This document shows positions 32,588-41,624 of a stretch of 64,000 nucleotides of DNA, one piece after another. The first letter of the stretch is position 1. The number at the start of each line of letters is the position of its first letter. Source of the stretch: Saprospira grandis (lineage in GTDB: Bacteria > Bacteroidota > Bacteroidia > Chitinophagales > Saprospiraceae). The position numbers and the translations under genes were made by a program. Below the pieces are notes generated by a model. That model was not told the origin of the DNA. It was given only the letters and a program-made list of their open reading frames with translations, and made no database searches. Location of the stretch: positions 1,550,001 to 1,614,000 of the forward strand of contig NZ_CP110854.1 of assembly GCF_027594745.1 (NCBI RefSeq), read 5' to 3'.

Positions 32588-34501
32588 ATGAAAGCAACAG
32601 AAGAAATACAGGCCTTAATGGAGCTGCTAGAAGAAGAAAAGCAGGAAGAAATTAAGCAATATCGTTATTTGCTCGAGCAATTGCCCCTTAAAGAGCGCAT
32701 AGAAAAGGGCGTTTGTTGGCATCCTGTTCGGCAAGAGCGGACGGGTTGGAGCTTGGGCGAGCACCCTTATGTGACCATCAGTCGGATGTATAATAAGGAT
32801 CAGGCGCATAAGTTTCGGGCAGGGACCGTAGTGGGGATTTTCCCCAGTAGTAATTTTGAGCGCAAGAAGTCGATTTTTGAGTATGGAGTGGTGCAGTATA
32901 TCAAGAAAGACGAGATGAAGATTGTCCTTTATGGCAAGGAATTGCCTTCTTGGGTGATGCATGAGCAAATTGGGGTACAGCTTGCTTTTGATGAGCGCTC
33001 TTATTTGGAAATGGGCAAGGCGCTTAAGTATGTGGCCGAGGCGCAAGACAATCGTTTGTCTGAATTGCGAGAGATTTTGTTGGGTAAAATGCCCGCTCGT
33101 TTTCAGGACCATCGTCGCCCTGGCGATTTGGGCCAACTGAATACTTCTCAGGCAGAAGCCGTACAGCAGATTTTGGCTGCCGAAGATGTGGCCGTAGTGC
33201 ATGGCCCTCCTGGCACCGGAAAAACCACTACCCTAGTGGCCGCTATCAAAGAATTGGTCAAAAGAGAGAGTCCAGTTTTGGTTTGTGCCCCCTCTAATCC
33301 CGCCAGTGATTTGCTCACAGAACGCCTAGCCGATCAAGGCCTCAATGTGGTGCGGGTGGGGAATGTCTCTCGTCTAGACGAAAAAGTTTTGCAGCATAGT
33401 ATTGAGGGCATTTTGCAAGATCGGGCCGAAATGAAGGAAGTTAAGAAAATGAAAAAAGAGGCCGCCGAGCTCTTCCGCAAAGCTGGAAAATTTAAGCGGA
33501 AATTTGGGCCCAACGAGCGCAATGAGCGTCGAGAAACCTATCAAGAAGCCAAAAACCTAATTCGTCATGCCCGCATGATGGAAGATTATGTGATTGAAAA
33601 GGTCCTATCAGAAGCCGATGCCATTTGTTGTACTTTGGTAAGCTCTATGAACCGCTATATCGAAAACCGCCGCTTTCATACGGTCGTCATTGATGAAGCC
33701 GCCCAAGCTTTGGAGCCCGCCTGTTGGATTGCCATCGCCAAGGCCGATAAGGTTATTTTAGCGGGCGACCCTTTTCAGCTTCCTCCCACCGTAAAAAGTA
33801 GAAAGGCGGCCCAAAAGGGGCTCTCCATCACCCTATTAGAAAAGGCCGTAGAGCGTTTGGACCGAGTGCAATTGCTCAAAACGCAATACCGTATGCATGA
33901 GCAAATCATGCAGTTTTCTAACCAATACTTCTATGAGGGCCAACTGCAGGCTGCCGACTTTGTAAAGAATTGGACCTTGGCCATGCGGCCCGGTGGAGAT
34001 ACTACCCCCGTAGAGTTTATTGATACCGCAGGCTGTAGCTTTGATGAAAAAATCAACCCCGAAACCCTTAGCTCCTACAACCCCGAAGAATATTATATCT
34101 TAAGACAGCATTTGGACCATCTGCTTAGCTTTGCCGACAAGCAAGTTCGACCCAGCATTGCCGTTATTTCGCCCTATCGGGAGCAGGTTCGTTTTATGCA
34201 AGAACAGATGGAAACAGATTTTGACCATTTTCCTGATGACGATATTACCATAGACACCATTGATGCCTTTCAGGGCCAAGAGCGAGATGTGGTCTATATT
34301 AGCCTGGTCCGTTCTAATGAAAGGGGAGAAATTGGCTTTCTCAAGGATACCCGCCGCCTCAATGTGGCCATGACCAGAGCCCGAAAAAAGCTCATCATCA
34401 TTGGAGATAGTGCTACCTTGGGCCAACATCCATTTTATCAATCATTTATGGACTACTGCGAGAAGCATGGCAAATACGCCAGCGCTTGGGAGTGGATGTA
34501 G
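32588..34501 (+). CDS. Upf1-like superfamily 1B DNA/RNA helicase
   Basis: 637 residues, similar to IGHMBP2/SMUBP2-type helicases. An N-terminal OB-like region (about 50-140) precedes the motor. Motif I is HGPPGTGKTTT (about 204-214), motif Ia VCAPSNPASDLLTERL, motif II VVIDEAAQALEP (about 366-377), motif III LAGDPFQLPPTV, motif IV KTQYRMHEQI, motif V TIDAFQGQERDVVYIS and motif VI RRLNVAMTRARKKLI near the C-terminus. Probably a cytoplasmic 5'-3' helicase. The exonuclease gene starts 27 bp downstream, so they are probably one operon. Confidence 0.93.
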   Translation: MKATEEIQALMELLEEEKQEEIKQYRYLLEQLPLKERIEKGVCWHPVRQERTGWSLGEHPYVTISRMYNKDQAHKFRAGTVVGIFPSSNFERKKSIFEYGVVQYIKKDEMKIVLYGKELPSWVMHEQIGVQLAFDERSYLEMGKALKYVAEAQDNRLSELREILLGKMPARFQDHRRPGDLGQLNTSQAEAVQQILAAEDVAVVHGPPGTGKTTTLVAAIKELVKRESPVLVCAPSNPASDLLTERLADQGLNVVRVGNVSRLDEKVLQHSIEGILQDRAEMKEVKKMKKEAAELFRKAGKFKRKFGPNERNERRETYQEAKNLIRHARMMEDYVIEKVLSEADAICCTLVSSMNRYIENRRFHTVVIDEAAQALEPACWIAIAKADKVILAGDPFQLPPTVKSRKAAQKGLSITLLEKAVERLDRVQLLKTQYRMHEQIMQFSNQYFYEGQLQAADFVKNWTLAMRPGGDTTPVEFIDTAGCSFDEKINPETLSSYNPEEYYILRQHLDHLLSFADKQVRPSIAVISPYREQVRFMQEQMETDFDHFPDDDITIDTIDAFQGQERDVVYISLVRSNERGEIGFLKDTRRLNVAMTRARKKLIIIGDSATLGQHPFYQSFMDYCEKHGKYASAWEWM

Positions 34502-34528
34502 ACAAAAACAGACAAAACAAAACTAGAT

Positions 34529-35275
34529 ATGGGATTACAACTAGAACGCCCCTTGGTCTTCTTTGACCTAGAGACCACAGGAACCAGCATTGTTAATGAT
34601 CGAATTGTACAAATTGGCGCCATCAAATTATTTCCAGATGGCCGCACCGAAGTCAAAAACCGCTTGGTCAACCCCCAAATGCCTATTCCAGAAGGTGCCT
34701 CCGCCGTGCATGGCATTTATGATAAGGATGTAGTCAATGAACCTAAGTTTCGCCAATTGGCCAAGGCCTTCTATGGCTGGCTCAAGGATAGCGACCTAGC
34801 GGGCTACAACTCCGATAACTTTGATATTCCCATGCTAGCCGAGGAGTTTGCTCGTGCAGGCATAGAATACCCTACGCCCGACACCCATTTTGTAGATGTC
34901 ATCAAGCTAGAGCGCTATGTGAATAGCCATAAGTTGGGCGATACCTATCAGCGCTATACTGGCGAGGAACTATTAGATGCCCATGATGCTATTGCCGATA
35001 TTGAGGCCACAAAAACGATCCTCGAAAAGCAATTGGAGAAACATGATGATCTGCCCATTACGGTCAAGGAACTAGAAGCCCTATTTGTTGAAGACGGTAA
35101 AGAACGTGTGGATTTCGCCGGCAAGATTTACCGCCATGAAGGTGAGCTCTACTGGAACTTTGGCAAACTAAGAGACCAGCCCATCCGCGCCGATAAAGGC
35201 TATGCCGATTGGGTCCTTAGAGGCGAATTTGCCGAAAATACCAAGAAGTTTGTACGAGCCGTTTTTGAGGGTTAG
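34529..35275 (+). CDS. DnaQ-like 3'-5' exonuclease
   Basis: 248 residues. DEDDh-family exonuclease: Exo I VFFDLETTG (Asp13, Glu15), Exo II region AGYNSDNFDIPML, Exo III DAHDAIADIEAT with the His and Asp of the DEDDh set. Resembles the DNA polymerase III epsilon subunit and other proofreading-type exonucleases. The ~60-residue C-terminal extension (VDFAGKIYRHEGELYWNFGKLRDQPI) matches the short domain seen in Bacteroidota homologues. Co-oriented with the helicase, which suggests a joint repair or nucleic-acid processing role (inference). Confidence 0.9.
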   Translation: MGLQLERPLVFFDLETTGTSIVNDRIVQIGAIKLFPDGRTEVKNRLVNPQMPIPEGASAVHGIYDKDVVNEPKFRQLAKAFYGWLKDSDLAGYNSDNFDIPMLAEEFARAGIEYPTPDTHFVDVIKLERYVNSHKLGDTYQRYTGEELLDAHDAIADIEATKTILEKQLEKHDDLPITVKELEALFVEDGKERVDFAGKIYRHEGELYWNFGKLRDQPIRADKGYADWVLRGEFAENTKKFVRAVFEG

Positions 35276-35291
35276 TCCTACCCCCTAACCC

Positions 35292-35323
35292 AAAAAGCCC
35301 AGCGCTATGCGCTGGGCTTTTTT
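35292..35323. terminator. Bidirectional terminator
   Basis: AAAAAGCCCAGCGC / GCGCTGGGCTTTTTT around TAT, between the convergent exonuclease and protease genes. Confidence 0.9.
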
Positions 35324-35344
35324 CATTTTCCTCTCTCCCCTACT

Positions 35345-36553
35345 CTATTCTTTCAACTTCATGTTGAGTTCTAGTTCTTTCTTTCCTCTTTTTACCTTGA
35401 CTCGGACGGTGTCGCCCGGGTCACGGCTCCCCACTTTCTCTTGCAGTTCATTAACCGAGCGAACGCTTTGCCCATCAATGCCCACAATGACATCTCCTTT
35501 TTTGATGCCGGCATCCTTGGCCGCTCCCCCATCAATCAATTCCGAAACAAAAACGCCCTGACTCACAAACAGGCCCTCTTGCTTGGCAAAATCACTATCC
35601 ACATCCATAATCATTACGCCCAAATAAGCGCGGTGCACCTCTCCATACTCCATCAAATCGCCCACTACTTTTTTTACTAGGTTAATGGGCACGGCAAATG
35701 AATAGCCCGCATAGGTCCCCGTAGGGGTCGCAATGGCCGTATTGATGCCCAGCAGTTTCCCTTCGGCATTGACCAAAGCACCACCGCTATTTCCAGGATT
35801 TACCGCCGCATCGGTCTGAATAAATGACTCGATGCTCGCTTTGCGATTGCCCAAAATGTTGATATTTCTGCCCTTGGCCGAAACAATACCCGCCGTTACG
35901 GTAAAATTCAAATCAAAGGGATTGCCCACAGCCAAGACCCACTCCCCAACTTTGGTCTCATCAGAGTTAGAGAGCTCTACGCTAGGCAAATTGGGCGCCT
36001 TGATTTTTAGGACAGCCAGATCAGTAGAAGGATCGGTCCCCACCAATTCGGCCTTATATTTTCTTCGGTCATAAAGGGTCACTTCGATTTCTGTGGCCCC
36101 CTCAATGACATGATTATTCGTAACAATATACCCCTGCTTACCAATAATTACCCCCGAACCCGTCGATTGGTTGTCTCGAGGACGGCCAAAAAGCTCCATA
36201 TAGACCTCCTCTCTCCGAGAACGAGGCTTAAATCGACTAATAGAAGTAACATTGACCACCGCTGGCATGACTTTTTCGGCTGCCGCAGAAAAATCAATAG
36301 GCGCCCGAGCCCCTCCCATATTATGGGCCAATTGACCCAGCTCTTCTTGAGCCTTCGGAAGCTGTTCTTTGGGGCTTTCTTTGGGCAATTGGGCCACTGT
36401 TTCGGTCTTAATTTCTACGGCCTGAACCGAGGATTTGGCCGGTAAGAGATAACTGGCGCCAAGGACCAATAGTCCGCCCGCCAAACCAGAAAATAGATGC
36501 GAAAGATTGGGCTTCATAGCTAGTTTTTTTTCTCGTTTTTTAATGTTTTTCAT
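35345..36553 (-). CDS. degP: DegP/HtrA-like serine protease with one PDZ domain
   Basis: 402 residues. Periplasmic quality-control protease/chaperone. An N-terminal hydrophobic segment (LFSGLAGGLLVLGASYLL) anchors or exports it. Catalytic triad His148 (TNNHVIEG), Asp178 (DPSTDLAVLKI) and Ser256 (NPGNSGGAL) are all present. A single PDZ domain covers about 305-400 (YLGVMIMDVDSDFAKQEG ... GDTVRVKVKRGKKELEL), shorter than E. coli DegP, which has two. The ATG at 36517 (MKPNLSHLF) is an alternative start. Upstream is a 1.1-kb repeat island. Confidence 0.93.
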   Translation of the reverse strand: MKNIKKREKKLAMKPNLSHLFSGLAGGLLVLGASYLLPAKSSVQAVEIKTETVAQLPKESPKEQLPKAQEELGQLAHNMGGARAPIDFSAAAEKVMPAVVNVTSISRFKPRSRREEVYMELFGRPRDNQSTGSGVIIGKQGYIVTNNHVIEGATEIEVTLYDRRKYKAELVGTDPSTDLAVLKIKAPNLPSVELSNSDETKVGEWVLAVGNPFDLNFTVTAGIVSAKGRNINILGNRKASIESFIQTDAAVNPGNSGGALVNAEGKLLGINTAIATPTGTYAGYSFAVPINLVKKVVGDLMEYGEVHRAYLGVMIMDVDSDFAKQEGLFVSQGVFVSELIDGGAAKDAGIKKGDVIVGIDGQSVRSVNELQEKVGSRDPGDTVRVKVKRGKKELELNMKLKE

Positions 36554-36638
36554 CGCCCTATTAAACGGCCCATTTTTTTTTGAGGTTGCTCTTTCCTCCC
36601 AACTTAACGTCTTTTTAAAATTTTTAGGGTTTTATTTT

Positions 36639-36772
36639 GGGGCCCGCGGCCGGCTAGGCTTCGCCTAGGTCGGCCGCCGCTATGCTACGGGGCTCACAAG
36701 TCTGTTCGGCCCTGCGCTGCCTTCGGCAGCTGGGTCTGCGGCTGCGCCGCACCCACTCCGCAGCGCTGGGCC
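36639..36772 (+). repeat. GC-rich modular repeat, copy 12 (GGGGCCCGCGGCC subtype)
   Basis: Slot stems GCTGCC/GGCAGC and GCGGC/GCCGC; core GCTCACAAGTCTGTTCGGCC is slightly diverged; ends CGCAGCGCTGGGCC. It lies on the 5' side of the protease gene. Confidence 0.92.
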
Positions 36773-36897
36773 AAGGACCGCCCGGGCAAAGGAGCTTGGC
36801 CCAAAGAAATAAGAGAGAAAATAAGGCAATTGGCTTATTTCCCTGCTGAGGATAGCTAAGCAAATTGCTGTAGGGGGATAGGCCATAAAGCAGAACA

Positions 36898-37331
36898 GCT
36901 CTTTTAGAGCGCCCCCAGCGCATTCGCTGGAAAAAAAATGCTCTTTTAGACTCCCTCAGACCATTCGCTGGAAAAATAGATAAGCATTGCAACTGCATGG
37001 GAGCATTCGCTGGAAAAAAAATGCTCTTTTAGACTCCCTCAGACCGTTCGCTGGAAAAATAGATAAGCATTGCAACTGCATGGGAGCATTCGCTGGAAAA
37101 AAAATGCTCTTTTAGACTCCCTCAGACCGTTCGCTGGAAAAATAGATAAGCATTGTACCTGCATGGGAGCATTCGCTGGAAAAAAAATGCTCTTTTAGAC
37201 TCCCTCAGACCATTCGCTGGAAAAATAGATAGGCATTGCAACTGCATGGGAGCATTCGCTGGAAAAAAAACGCTCTTTTAGACTCCCTCAGACCATTCGC
37301 TGGAAAATAGATAGGCATTGCAGCCCTTTGA
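36898..37331 (+). repeat. Tandem array of five 83-bp units
   Basis: Five near-identical units start at 36918, 37001, 37084, 37167 and 37250, preceded by a half unit from 36898. Each unit holds two copies of CATTCGCTGGAAAAA about 41 bp apart, with two different but conserved spacers (one containing CTCTTTTAGACTCCCTCAGA, the other TAAGCATTGCAACTGCATGG), so the array is a higher-order dimer repeat. No coding frame worth keeping. Confidence 0.97.
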
Positions 37332-37503
37332 GCTTATTGCTTGTTTTCGGAGCTGGGCAAAGGGGCTGTTTTGCTGCTATTTTTGAGGAGGGAGGGCAGC
37401 AAAAAGGCCCAACCAGCCAAGGGATTCCTTAAGGAATCCCGTAAAGGGGTGGGTGGGCGGGGATATATTAACGCATGAGGAGCGAAGCGACGAATACCGC
37501 TTT

Positions 37504-37650
37504 ATGGGTTTTGCAGGCGGCAAAGCCGCCGCAGGCTGAGGGATGGATAGTAGTGGCCCGAAGGGCCAGACCAAGGCGCTTGCGCCGATGGGCCGAGCAG
37601 ACCTGCGAGCTACGGCACAGCCCGACCCGCCCGCAGGGCGGGGCAGCCCC
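37504..37650 (-). repeat. GC-rich modular repeat, copy 13 (GGGGCTGCCCC subtype)
   Basis: Minus-oriented; slot stems GGCGC/GCGCC, GGCCC/GGGCC and CCGCCC/GGGCGG. It lies 22 bp past the ABC ATPase stop, so it is probably in that transcript's 3' end. Confidence 0.92.
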
Positions 37651-37671
37651 ATAAAAAAAAGCAAGCCATAA

Positions 37672-38304
37672 CTAGCTTGCTTTAAAATCTTCTATTTGTA
37701 GTTGTTTTTGACAGAGCAGCAGATCCTCCTCTACATTAGAGGCAATAATACAAAGTCTATTGGGAAGGCCATAGCGTTCGAGCAGGTCTTGAAACCAAGC
37801 CACGGCTTTTCGGTCTAGGGTAATACTGGGTTCATCGAGTAAGAGCAGCGGGCTTTCGCTCAGGAGGGCCAGACTTAGCTTGAGGCGTTGTTTCATCCCC
37901 GAAGAAAAGAACTGGATCGGTTTATTTTTGGCCGACTTAGGCAGGCCAGAGAGCTCAAAAAGATCTTGGGGGGAAATGCCAGGCAAGAGCGGTTTAAACT
38001 GTCGATGAAAATCTACCGCCTCCATCAGGCTCAGCTCCTCGATCAGTTGCACATAAGGGCCGAGATAATTACAATATTGAAAAACGTTCTCTCTATCTAG
38101 CGGCTTGCCATTATAAGTATACTTCAATTGGCCGGCAGAGGGAGACAAAAAGCCCGAAAGGCATTGGAGCAGGGTCGATTTTCCGGCCCCATTATGTCCA
38201 CGAATAGCATAAGCCGTATTGGCCTCAAAAGTATAATTGAGGCCCTTAAAAATCCATTCGTAGCGGTAGCGCTTACCCAAATTTTGGAGATCAATAGAAA
38301 GCAT
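37672..38304 (-). CDS. ABC transporter ATP-binding protein with altered H-loop
   Basis: 210 residues. Walker A GHNGAGKST (about 36-44), signature FSSGMKQRLKLSL, Walker B LLLLDEPSITLD. The switch histidine after Walker B is not seen: the segment reads CIIASNVEEDLL, with Asn where His is expected. No permease gene lies beside it. It begins 3 bp after lpxA in an lpxC/fabZ-lpxA operon, so a link to lipid A or envelope traffic is plausible but inferred. Confidence 0.88.
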   Translation of the reverse strand: MLSIDLQNLGKRYRYEWIFKGLNYTFEANTAYAIRGHNGAGKSTLLQCLSGFLSPSAGQLKYTYNGKPLDRENVFQYCNYLGPYVQLIEELSLMEAVDFHRQFKPLLPGISPQDLFELSGLPKSAKNKPIQFFSSGMKQRLKLSLALLSESPLLLLDEPSITLDRKAVAWFQDLLERYGLPNRLCIIASNVEEDLLLCQKQLQIEDFKAS

Positions 38305-38307
38305 AGA

Positions 38308-39093
38308 CTAGGCATTTGAGCGCAGGCCCTTAACGATGCCTATTTCGGAATCTTCTATAAACGCTAAGATTTGTTCTTTTTCCTTAGAGTGATCTAAAGC
38401 ATCAATATTTGCTAATGCATCTGCACGGCTCTGTTTGGCCACAAAAAGCTGATGGTAAATATCTTGGATCGCCTCGATAGTTTCTACTGAAAACCCTCTG
38501 CGTTTCAGGCCAATCACATTTACGCCAATATAGGAAGCGGGATAATGAGCCACACGGACAAAAGGAGGAACATCTTTATTGAGTAGTACTCCACCGCCCA
38601 GCATAGCATGAGCGCCAATTCGGGTAAACTGATGCACGGCCGACATACCGCCAAGGATCACATAATCTTCTAGCTCTACATGTCCGGCCAAAGTACTATT
38701 ATTGGCCAGCACACAATGATTGCCCACAATACAATCGTGGGCAATATGTACATAAGCCATGAGCAAGCAATTGCTGCCCACCACTGTTTTCTCGTTAGCT
38801 GCCGTACCACGATTGAGCGTACAATACTCTCGGATAATGGTATTATCGCCTACTTCTAGGGTAGAGTATTCACCTTTAAACTTAAGATCTTGGGGGGCGG
38901 CGCCAATGATTGCGCCAGGAAAGATCTGGCAATTTTGGCCAATTCGGCTACCAGACATAATCACGGCATTGGGGCCAATTTGGGTGCCATCACCAATAAC
39001 AACATCCTCTTCGATGGTAACGAAAGGACTAATTTTTACATTTTTGCCAATTTTGGCCTTGGGACTGACAACAGCTAGCGGATGATGATTCAC
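38308..39093 (-). CDS. lpxA: UDP-N-acetylglucosamine O-acyltransferase
   Basis: First enzyme of lipid A synthesis: transfers a 3-hydroxyacyl chain from ACP to UDP-GlcNAc in the cytoplasm. 261 residues, normal length. N-terminal left-handed beta-helix of hexapeptide repeats (VVSPKAKIGKNVKISPFV, VVIGDGTQIGPNAVI), the catalytic-region His in AYVHIAHDCIVGNHC, and the C-terminal helical part (GLKRRGFSVETIEAIQDIYHQLF) are all present. Two bases after lpxC/fabZ. Confidence 0.96.
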   Translation of the reverse strand: MNHHPLAVVSPKAKIGKNVKISPFVTIEEDVVIGDGTQIGPNAVIMSGSRIGQNCQIFPGAIIGAAPQDLKFKGEYSTLEVGDNTIIREYCTLNRGTAANEKTVVGSNCLLMAYVHIAHDCIVGNHCVLANNSTLAGHVELEDYVILGGMSAVHQFTRIGAHAMLGGGVLLNKDVPPFVRVAHYPASYIGVNVIGLKRRGFSVETIEAIQDIYHQLFVAKQSRADALANIDALDHSKEKEQILAFIEDSEIGIVKGLRSNA

Positions 39094-39095
39094 GA

Positions 39096-40481
39096 TTACT
39101 TACGCTTAATAATTTGAGCTAATAATTCAGCTTCGGCTACTAGTTTATCACCAACATAGGCCTTAGCTTGCATTTCGACCAAGCCCCTTCTAATTGGGCG
39201 CATTAGGTCTAGACGGAAGATGAGCGTATCTCCGGGGACTACAGGCCGGCGGAAGCGGGCCTTATCAATTTTGAGGAAATAAGTGTCGTAAGAGAGCGGA
39301 TCATCGATAGCCTCCATGACTAAAATCCCGCCAGTTTGGGCCATGGCTTCAATTTGGAGCACACCGGGCATAATGGGGTGGCCGGGGAAGTGTCCAACAA
39401 AAAAGGGCTCATTAAAGGTTACATTCTTTACGGCCACCACATGTTGGGGCGAAAGGTCGATGATTTTGTCAATGAGCAAGAAGGGATAGCGATGTTGCAG
39501 TTTCCCAAAAATATCTTCAATATTATATACGGCTTCCTGTTTAGGGTCGTAGACAGGAATATTCTTCGTTTTGCGTTCTTTGATGGCCAACTGTCGAAGC
39601 GCTAGGGCCATTTTGTTATTGACGCCATGTCCGGGTTTATGGGCCACAATTCGTCCCACAATATCAAAACCCAAGAGGGCCAAATCGCCCATAAGGTCGA
39701 GCAATTTATGGCGGGCGGCCTCATTGCTAAAGCGGAGACTTTGACCAGGCAGCAAGCCAGTGCTTTGCACATCAATAGTTTGCTGATATTGTTTTTCTAG
39801 GGCCGCCTTTTGTTCGGCAGTAGGCAGATGCTCTACAAAAACGAGGGCCGAATCGGGCTGTCCGCCCTTGGCCAAGCCATGCTGCAAAAGTGCAGAGAGC
39901 TCATGCAAAAAGACAAAAGTACGGGCGGGTGCAATGGCTTCTTCAAAGCTTTCTTGGCTCGCTTTAAAGCGGCTAAACTGAGCGGGTAAAACGGCAGACT
40001 GAAAATCTACGGTCACCATCACTTCTAGTTCCTCGGCGGGGTAAATACTAATTTCGCTTTCGCCTAGCTGCACCGAAATAGGTTCCTTAATTTTAAGCGA
40101 AGGCTTTTCGGCAGCCTGTTCCTCTAGGCCAACGGCCTTAAAGGCCTCAATAAAAGGCTGGGCACTACCGTCCAAAATGGGCAATTCGGCAGCGTTAATT
40201 TCTACCAAAGCATTATCAATACCCAAAGCATAAAAAGCGGCCATCAGATGCTCTACAGTAGCCACATAAGCAGTTTCATCGCCAATTACGGTATGGCGAT
40301 CTGTTTTGAAAACATTAGCGGCATCAGCCTTAATGACAGGGGCTTCAGGCAAATCCATACGCTGAAACTGAATACCATGACCAGCCTCGGCTGCCAAGAT
40401 TTTAAGTTCAACATCTATCCCTGAATGTAAGCCCTTTCCAACTATTGTTACCGCCTGCTTTAGGCACTGTTGTTTTCTCAT
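39096..40481 (-). CDS. lpxC/fabZ: Bifunctional LpxC deacetylase / FabZ dehydratase
   Basis: 461 residues, a fusion typical of Bacteroidota. Residues 1-~300 are LpxC, the zinc deacetylase committing UDP-acyl-GlcNAc to lipid A: TIVGKGLHSG-type start, zinc His in TVEHLMAAFYALG (about 78), and the second zinc site HKLLDLMGDLALLG. Residues ~320-461 are FabZ, (3R)-hydroxyacyl-ACP dehydratase, with RYPFLLIDKI and the catalytic His in VGHFPGHPIMPGV plus Glu in LQIEAMAQTGG. First gene of lpxC/fabZ-lpxA-ABC. A -7-like element lies upstream at 40541. Confidence 0.97.
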   Translation of the reverse strand: MRKQQCLKQAVTIVGKGLHSGIDVELKILAAEAGHGIQFQRMDLPEAPVIKADAANVFKTDRHTVIGDETAYVATVEHLMAAFYALGIDNALVEINAAELPILDGSAQPFIEAFKAVGLEEQAAEKPSLKIKEPISVQLGESEISIYPAEELEVMVTVDFQSAVLPAQFSRFKASQESFEEAIAPARTFVFLHELSALLQHGLAKGGQPDSALVFVEHLPTAEQKAALEKQYQQTIDVQSTGLLPGQSLRFSNEAARHKLLDLMGDLALLGFDIVGRIVAHKPGHGVNNKMALALRQLAIKERKTKNIPVYDPKQEAVYNIEDIFGKLQHRYPFLLIDKIIDLSPQHVVAVKNVTFNEPFFVGHFPGHPIMPGVLQIEAMAQTGGILVMEAIDDPLSYDTYFLKIDKARFRRPVVPGDTLIFRLDLMRPIRRGLVEMQAKAYVGDKLVAEAELLAQIIKRK

Positions 40482-40540
40482 GCTTTGCTAAGTTGCTAGT
40501 CTCTTAAATACCGCTGCATTTGCGGTTGCTTTTCAACCCA

Positions 40541-40548
40541 CAAAGATA
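40541..40548 (-). promoter_or_regulatory. Candidate -7 element of the lpxC operon
   Basis: Minus strand TATCTTTG, matching TANNTTTG, 60 bp before the ATG. No clear -33 TTG. It suggests that lpxC/fabZ can be transcribed separately from porQ upstream. Confidence 0.5.
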
Positions 40549-40577
40549 CATTTATTTATTGGCCTTCCTAATTCTGT

Positions 40578-41624
40578 CTAAAAATCTTGAAGCCGCGTAC
40601 TGATGCCAAAATGATGTACTGTCCCGGCTAAATGATAGTTAGCCAGGCCATAATCAAAGCGAAACTTATAGAGCTTAAAGCCAACACCTGCCGAGAAGCC
40701 AGCAAGGGAACGCAGGTTTTGTATACTCATCTCTCTTTGGCGCAAATGGTCGTAGCCTAGGCGCAGGCGAAGACTAGGCCCCAGCAAAAACTCTAGGTTG
40801 AAATTCAAATGTCGGAAAAAATTATCTACGCCCTCTCCAAAATCGTTGTTCTGCGGTTCTTCCGTGCCCAATAAGCTATTTTCCTGGACCAGTGCGGGGT
40901 CGTCATAGCGAATATCCCAACGGTCCAAATGATGCGCCACTACAGAAATCCGCAAAGGCAGATACTTCAATTGCTGGCTAAGCCCCAACTGCATATCAAA
41001 GGGCAGGGCATATTTTTCCTGATCTGGATGATAGCTTTTGAGCTGTTGGCCAATGTTTTTTAGGACCAAGCCCATGCTAAAACGCTTGGCCGTATCTTGG
41101 TAGATCATACCCAAATTAGAAGCCCAACCTCTAGACAAATAGGCCTCATATCTAGAGAAAATCCCCTTAACTTGTAGCCCAAAGCTCCATTTGTCGCTAG
41201 CCTGATAGCTCGCCCCTAGGCCCAAGGCCAACTCCGAGGCCGAAAAACTGCCCGTAGCCTGCCCCACTTCATCATAGCCCTCAAACTGACCATAGCTCAC
41301 ATGCTCTATACTGCCCATTAGGCTCAGTTTTTTGGGCGCAATATGATAGGCATAAGCTACGGTTCCATGCGTAATGCCCGAAATATGAGCATTCTGTTGT
41401 AAGGATACATTATTGTGATTTTCGGCATTCAAAGCAGCCGGATTGAGGAAGGACAAACTCAGATCCTTATCTCGTACAGAGGGCAAACGCCCGCCCAAAG
41501 CCGTTGCCCTAGCCGATGGCGACAACTCTAAAAACTCATAGACATAGCGTCCGCCTTCTACCTGAGCTTGCAAGCTCGAAAAGGCCAAACATAGGCCCAA
41601 AAAAACCAATACCTTATTCTTCAT
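40578..41624 (-). CDS. porQ: Type IX secretion system protein PorQ
   Basis: Outer-membrane beta-barrel of the T9SS attachment machinery. 348 residues from the ATG at 41624 (MKNKVLVFLGLCLAFSSLQAQ, signal peptide); a longer frame to 41708 lacks a signal sequence. The opening GRYVYEFLELSPSARATALGGRLPSVRDKDLSLSFLNPAAL is characteristic of PorQ. Beta-barrel texture continues to the C-terminal aromatic (RLQDF). Its start overlaps the upstream lipoprotein gene by 11 bp. Fits with the three T9SS cargo proteins in the window. Confidence 0.9.
   Translation of the reverse strand: MKNKVLVFLGLCLAFSSLQAQVEGGRYVYEFLELSPSARATALGGRLPSVRDKDLSLSFLNPAALNAENHNNVSLQQNAHISGITHGTVAYAYHIAPKKLSLMGSIEHVSYGQFEGYDEVGQATGSFSASELALGLGASYQASDKWSFGLQVKGIFSRYEAYLSRGWASNLGMIYQDTAKRFSMGLVLKNIGQQLKSYHPDQEKYALPFDMQLGLSQQLKYLPLRISVVAHHLDRWDIRYDDPALVQENSLLGTEEPQNNDFGEGVDNFFRHLNFNLEFLLGPSLRLRLGYDHLRQREMSIQNLRSLAGFSAGVGFKLYKFRFDYGLANYHLAGTVHHFGISTRLQDF

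Noticed and set aside
36898..37331. Possible CRISPR array
   Set aside because: The spacers between CATTCGCTGGAAAAA copies are themselves repeated and alternate, units are 83 bp, and no cas genes are present.
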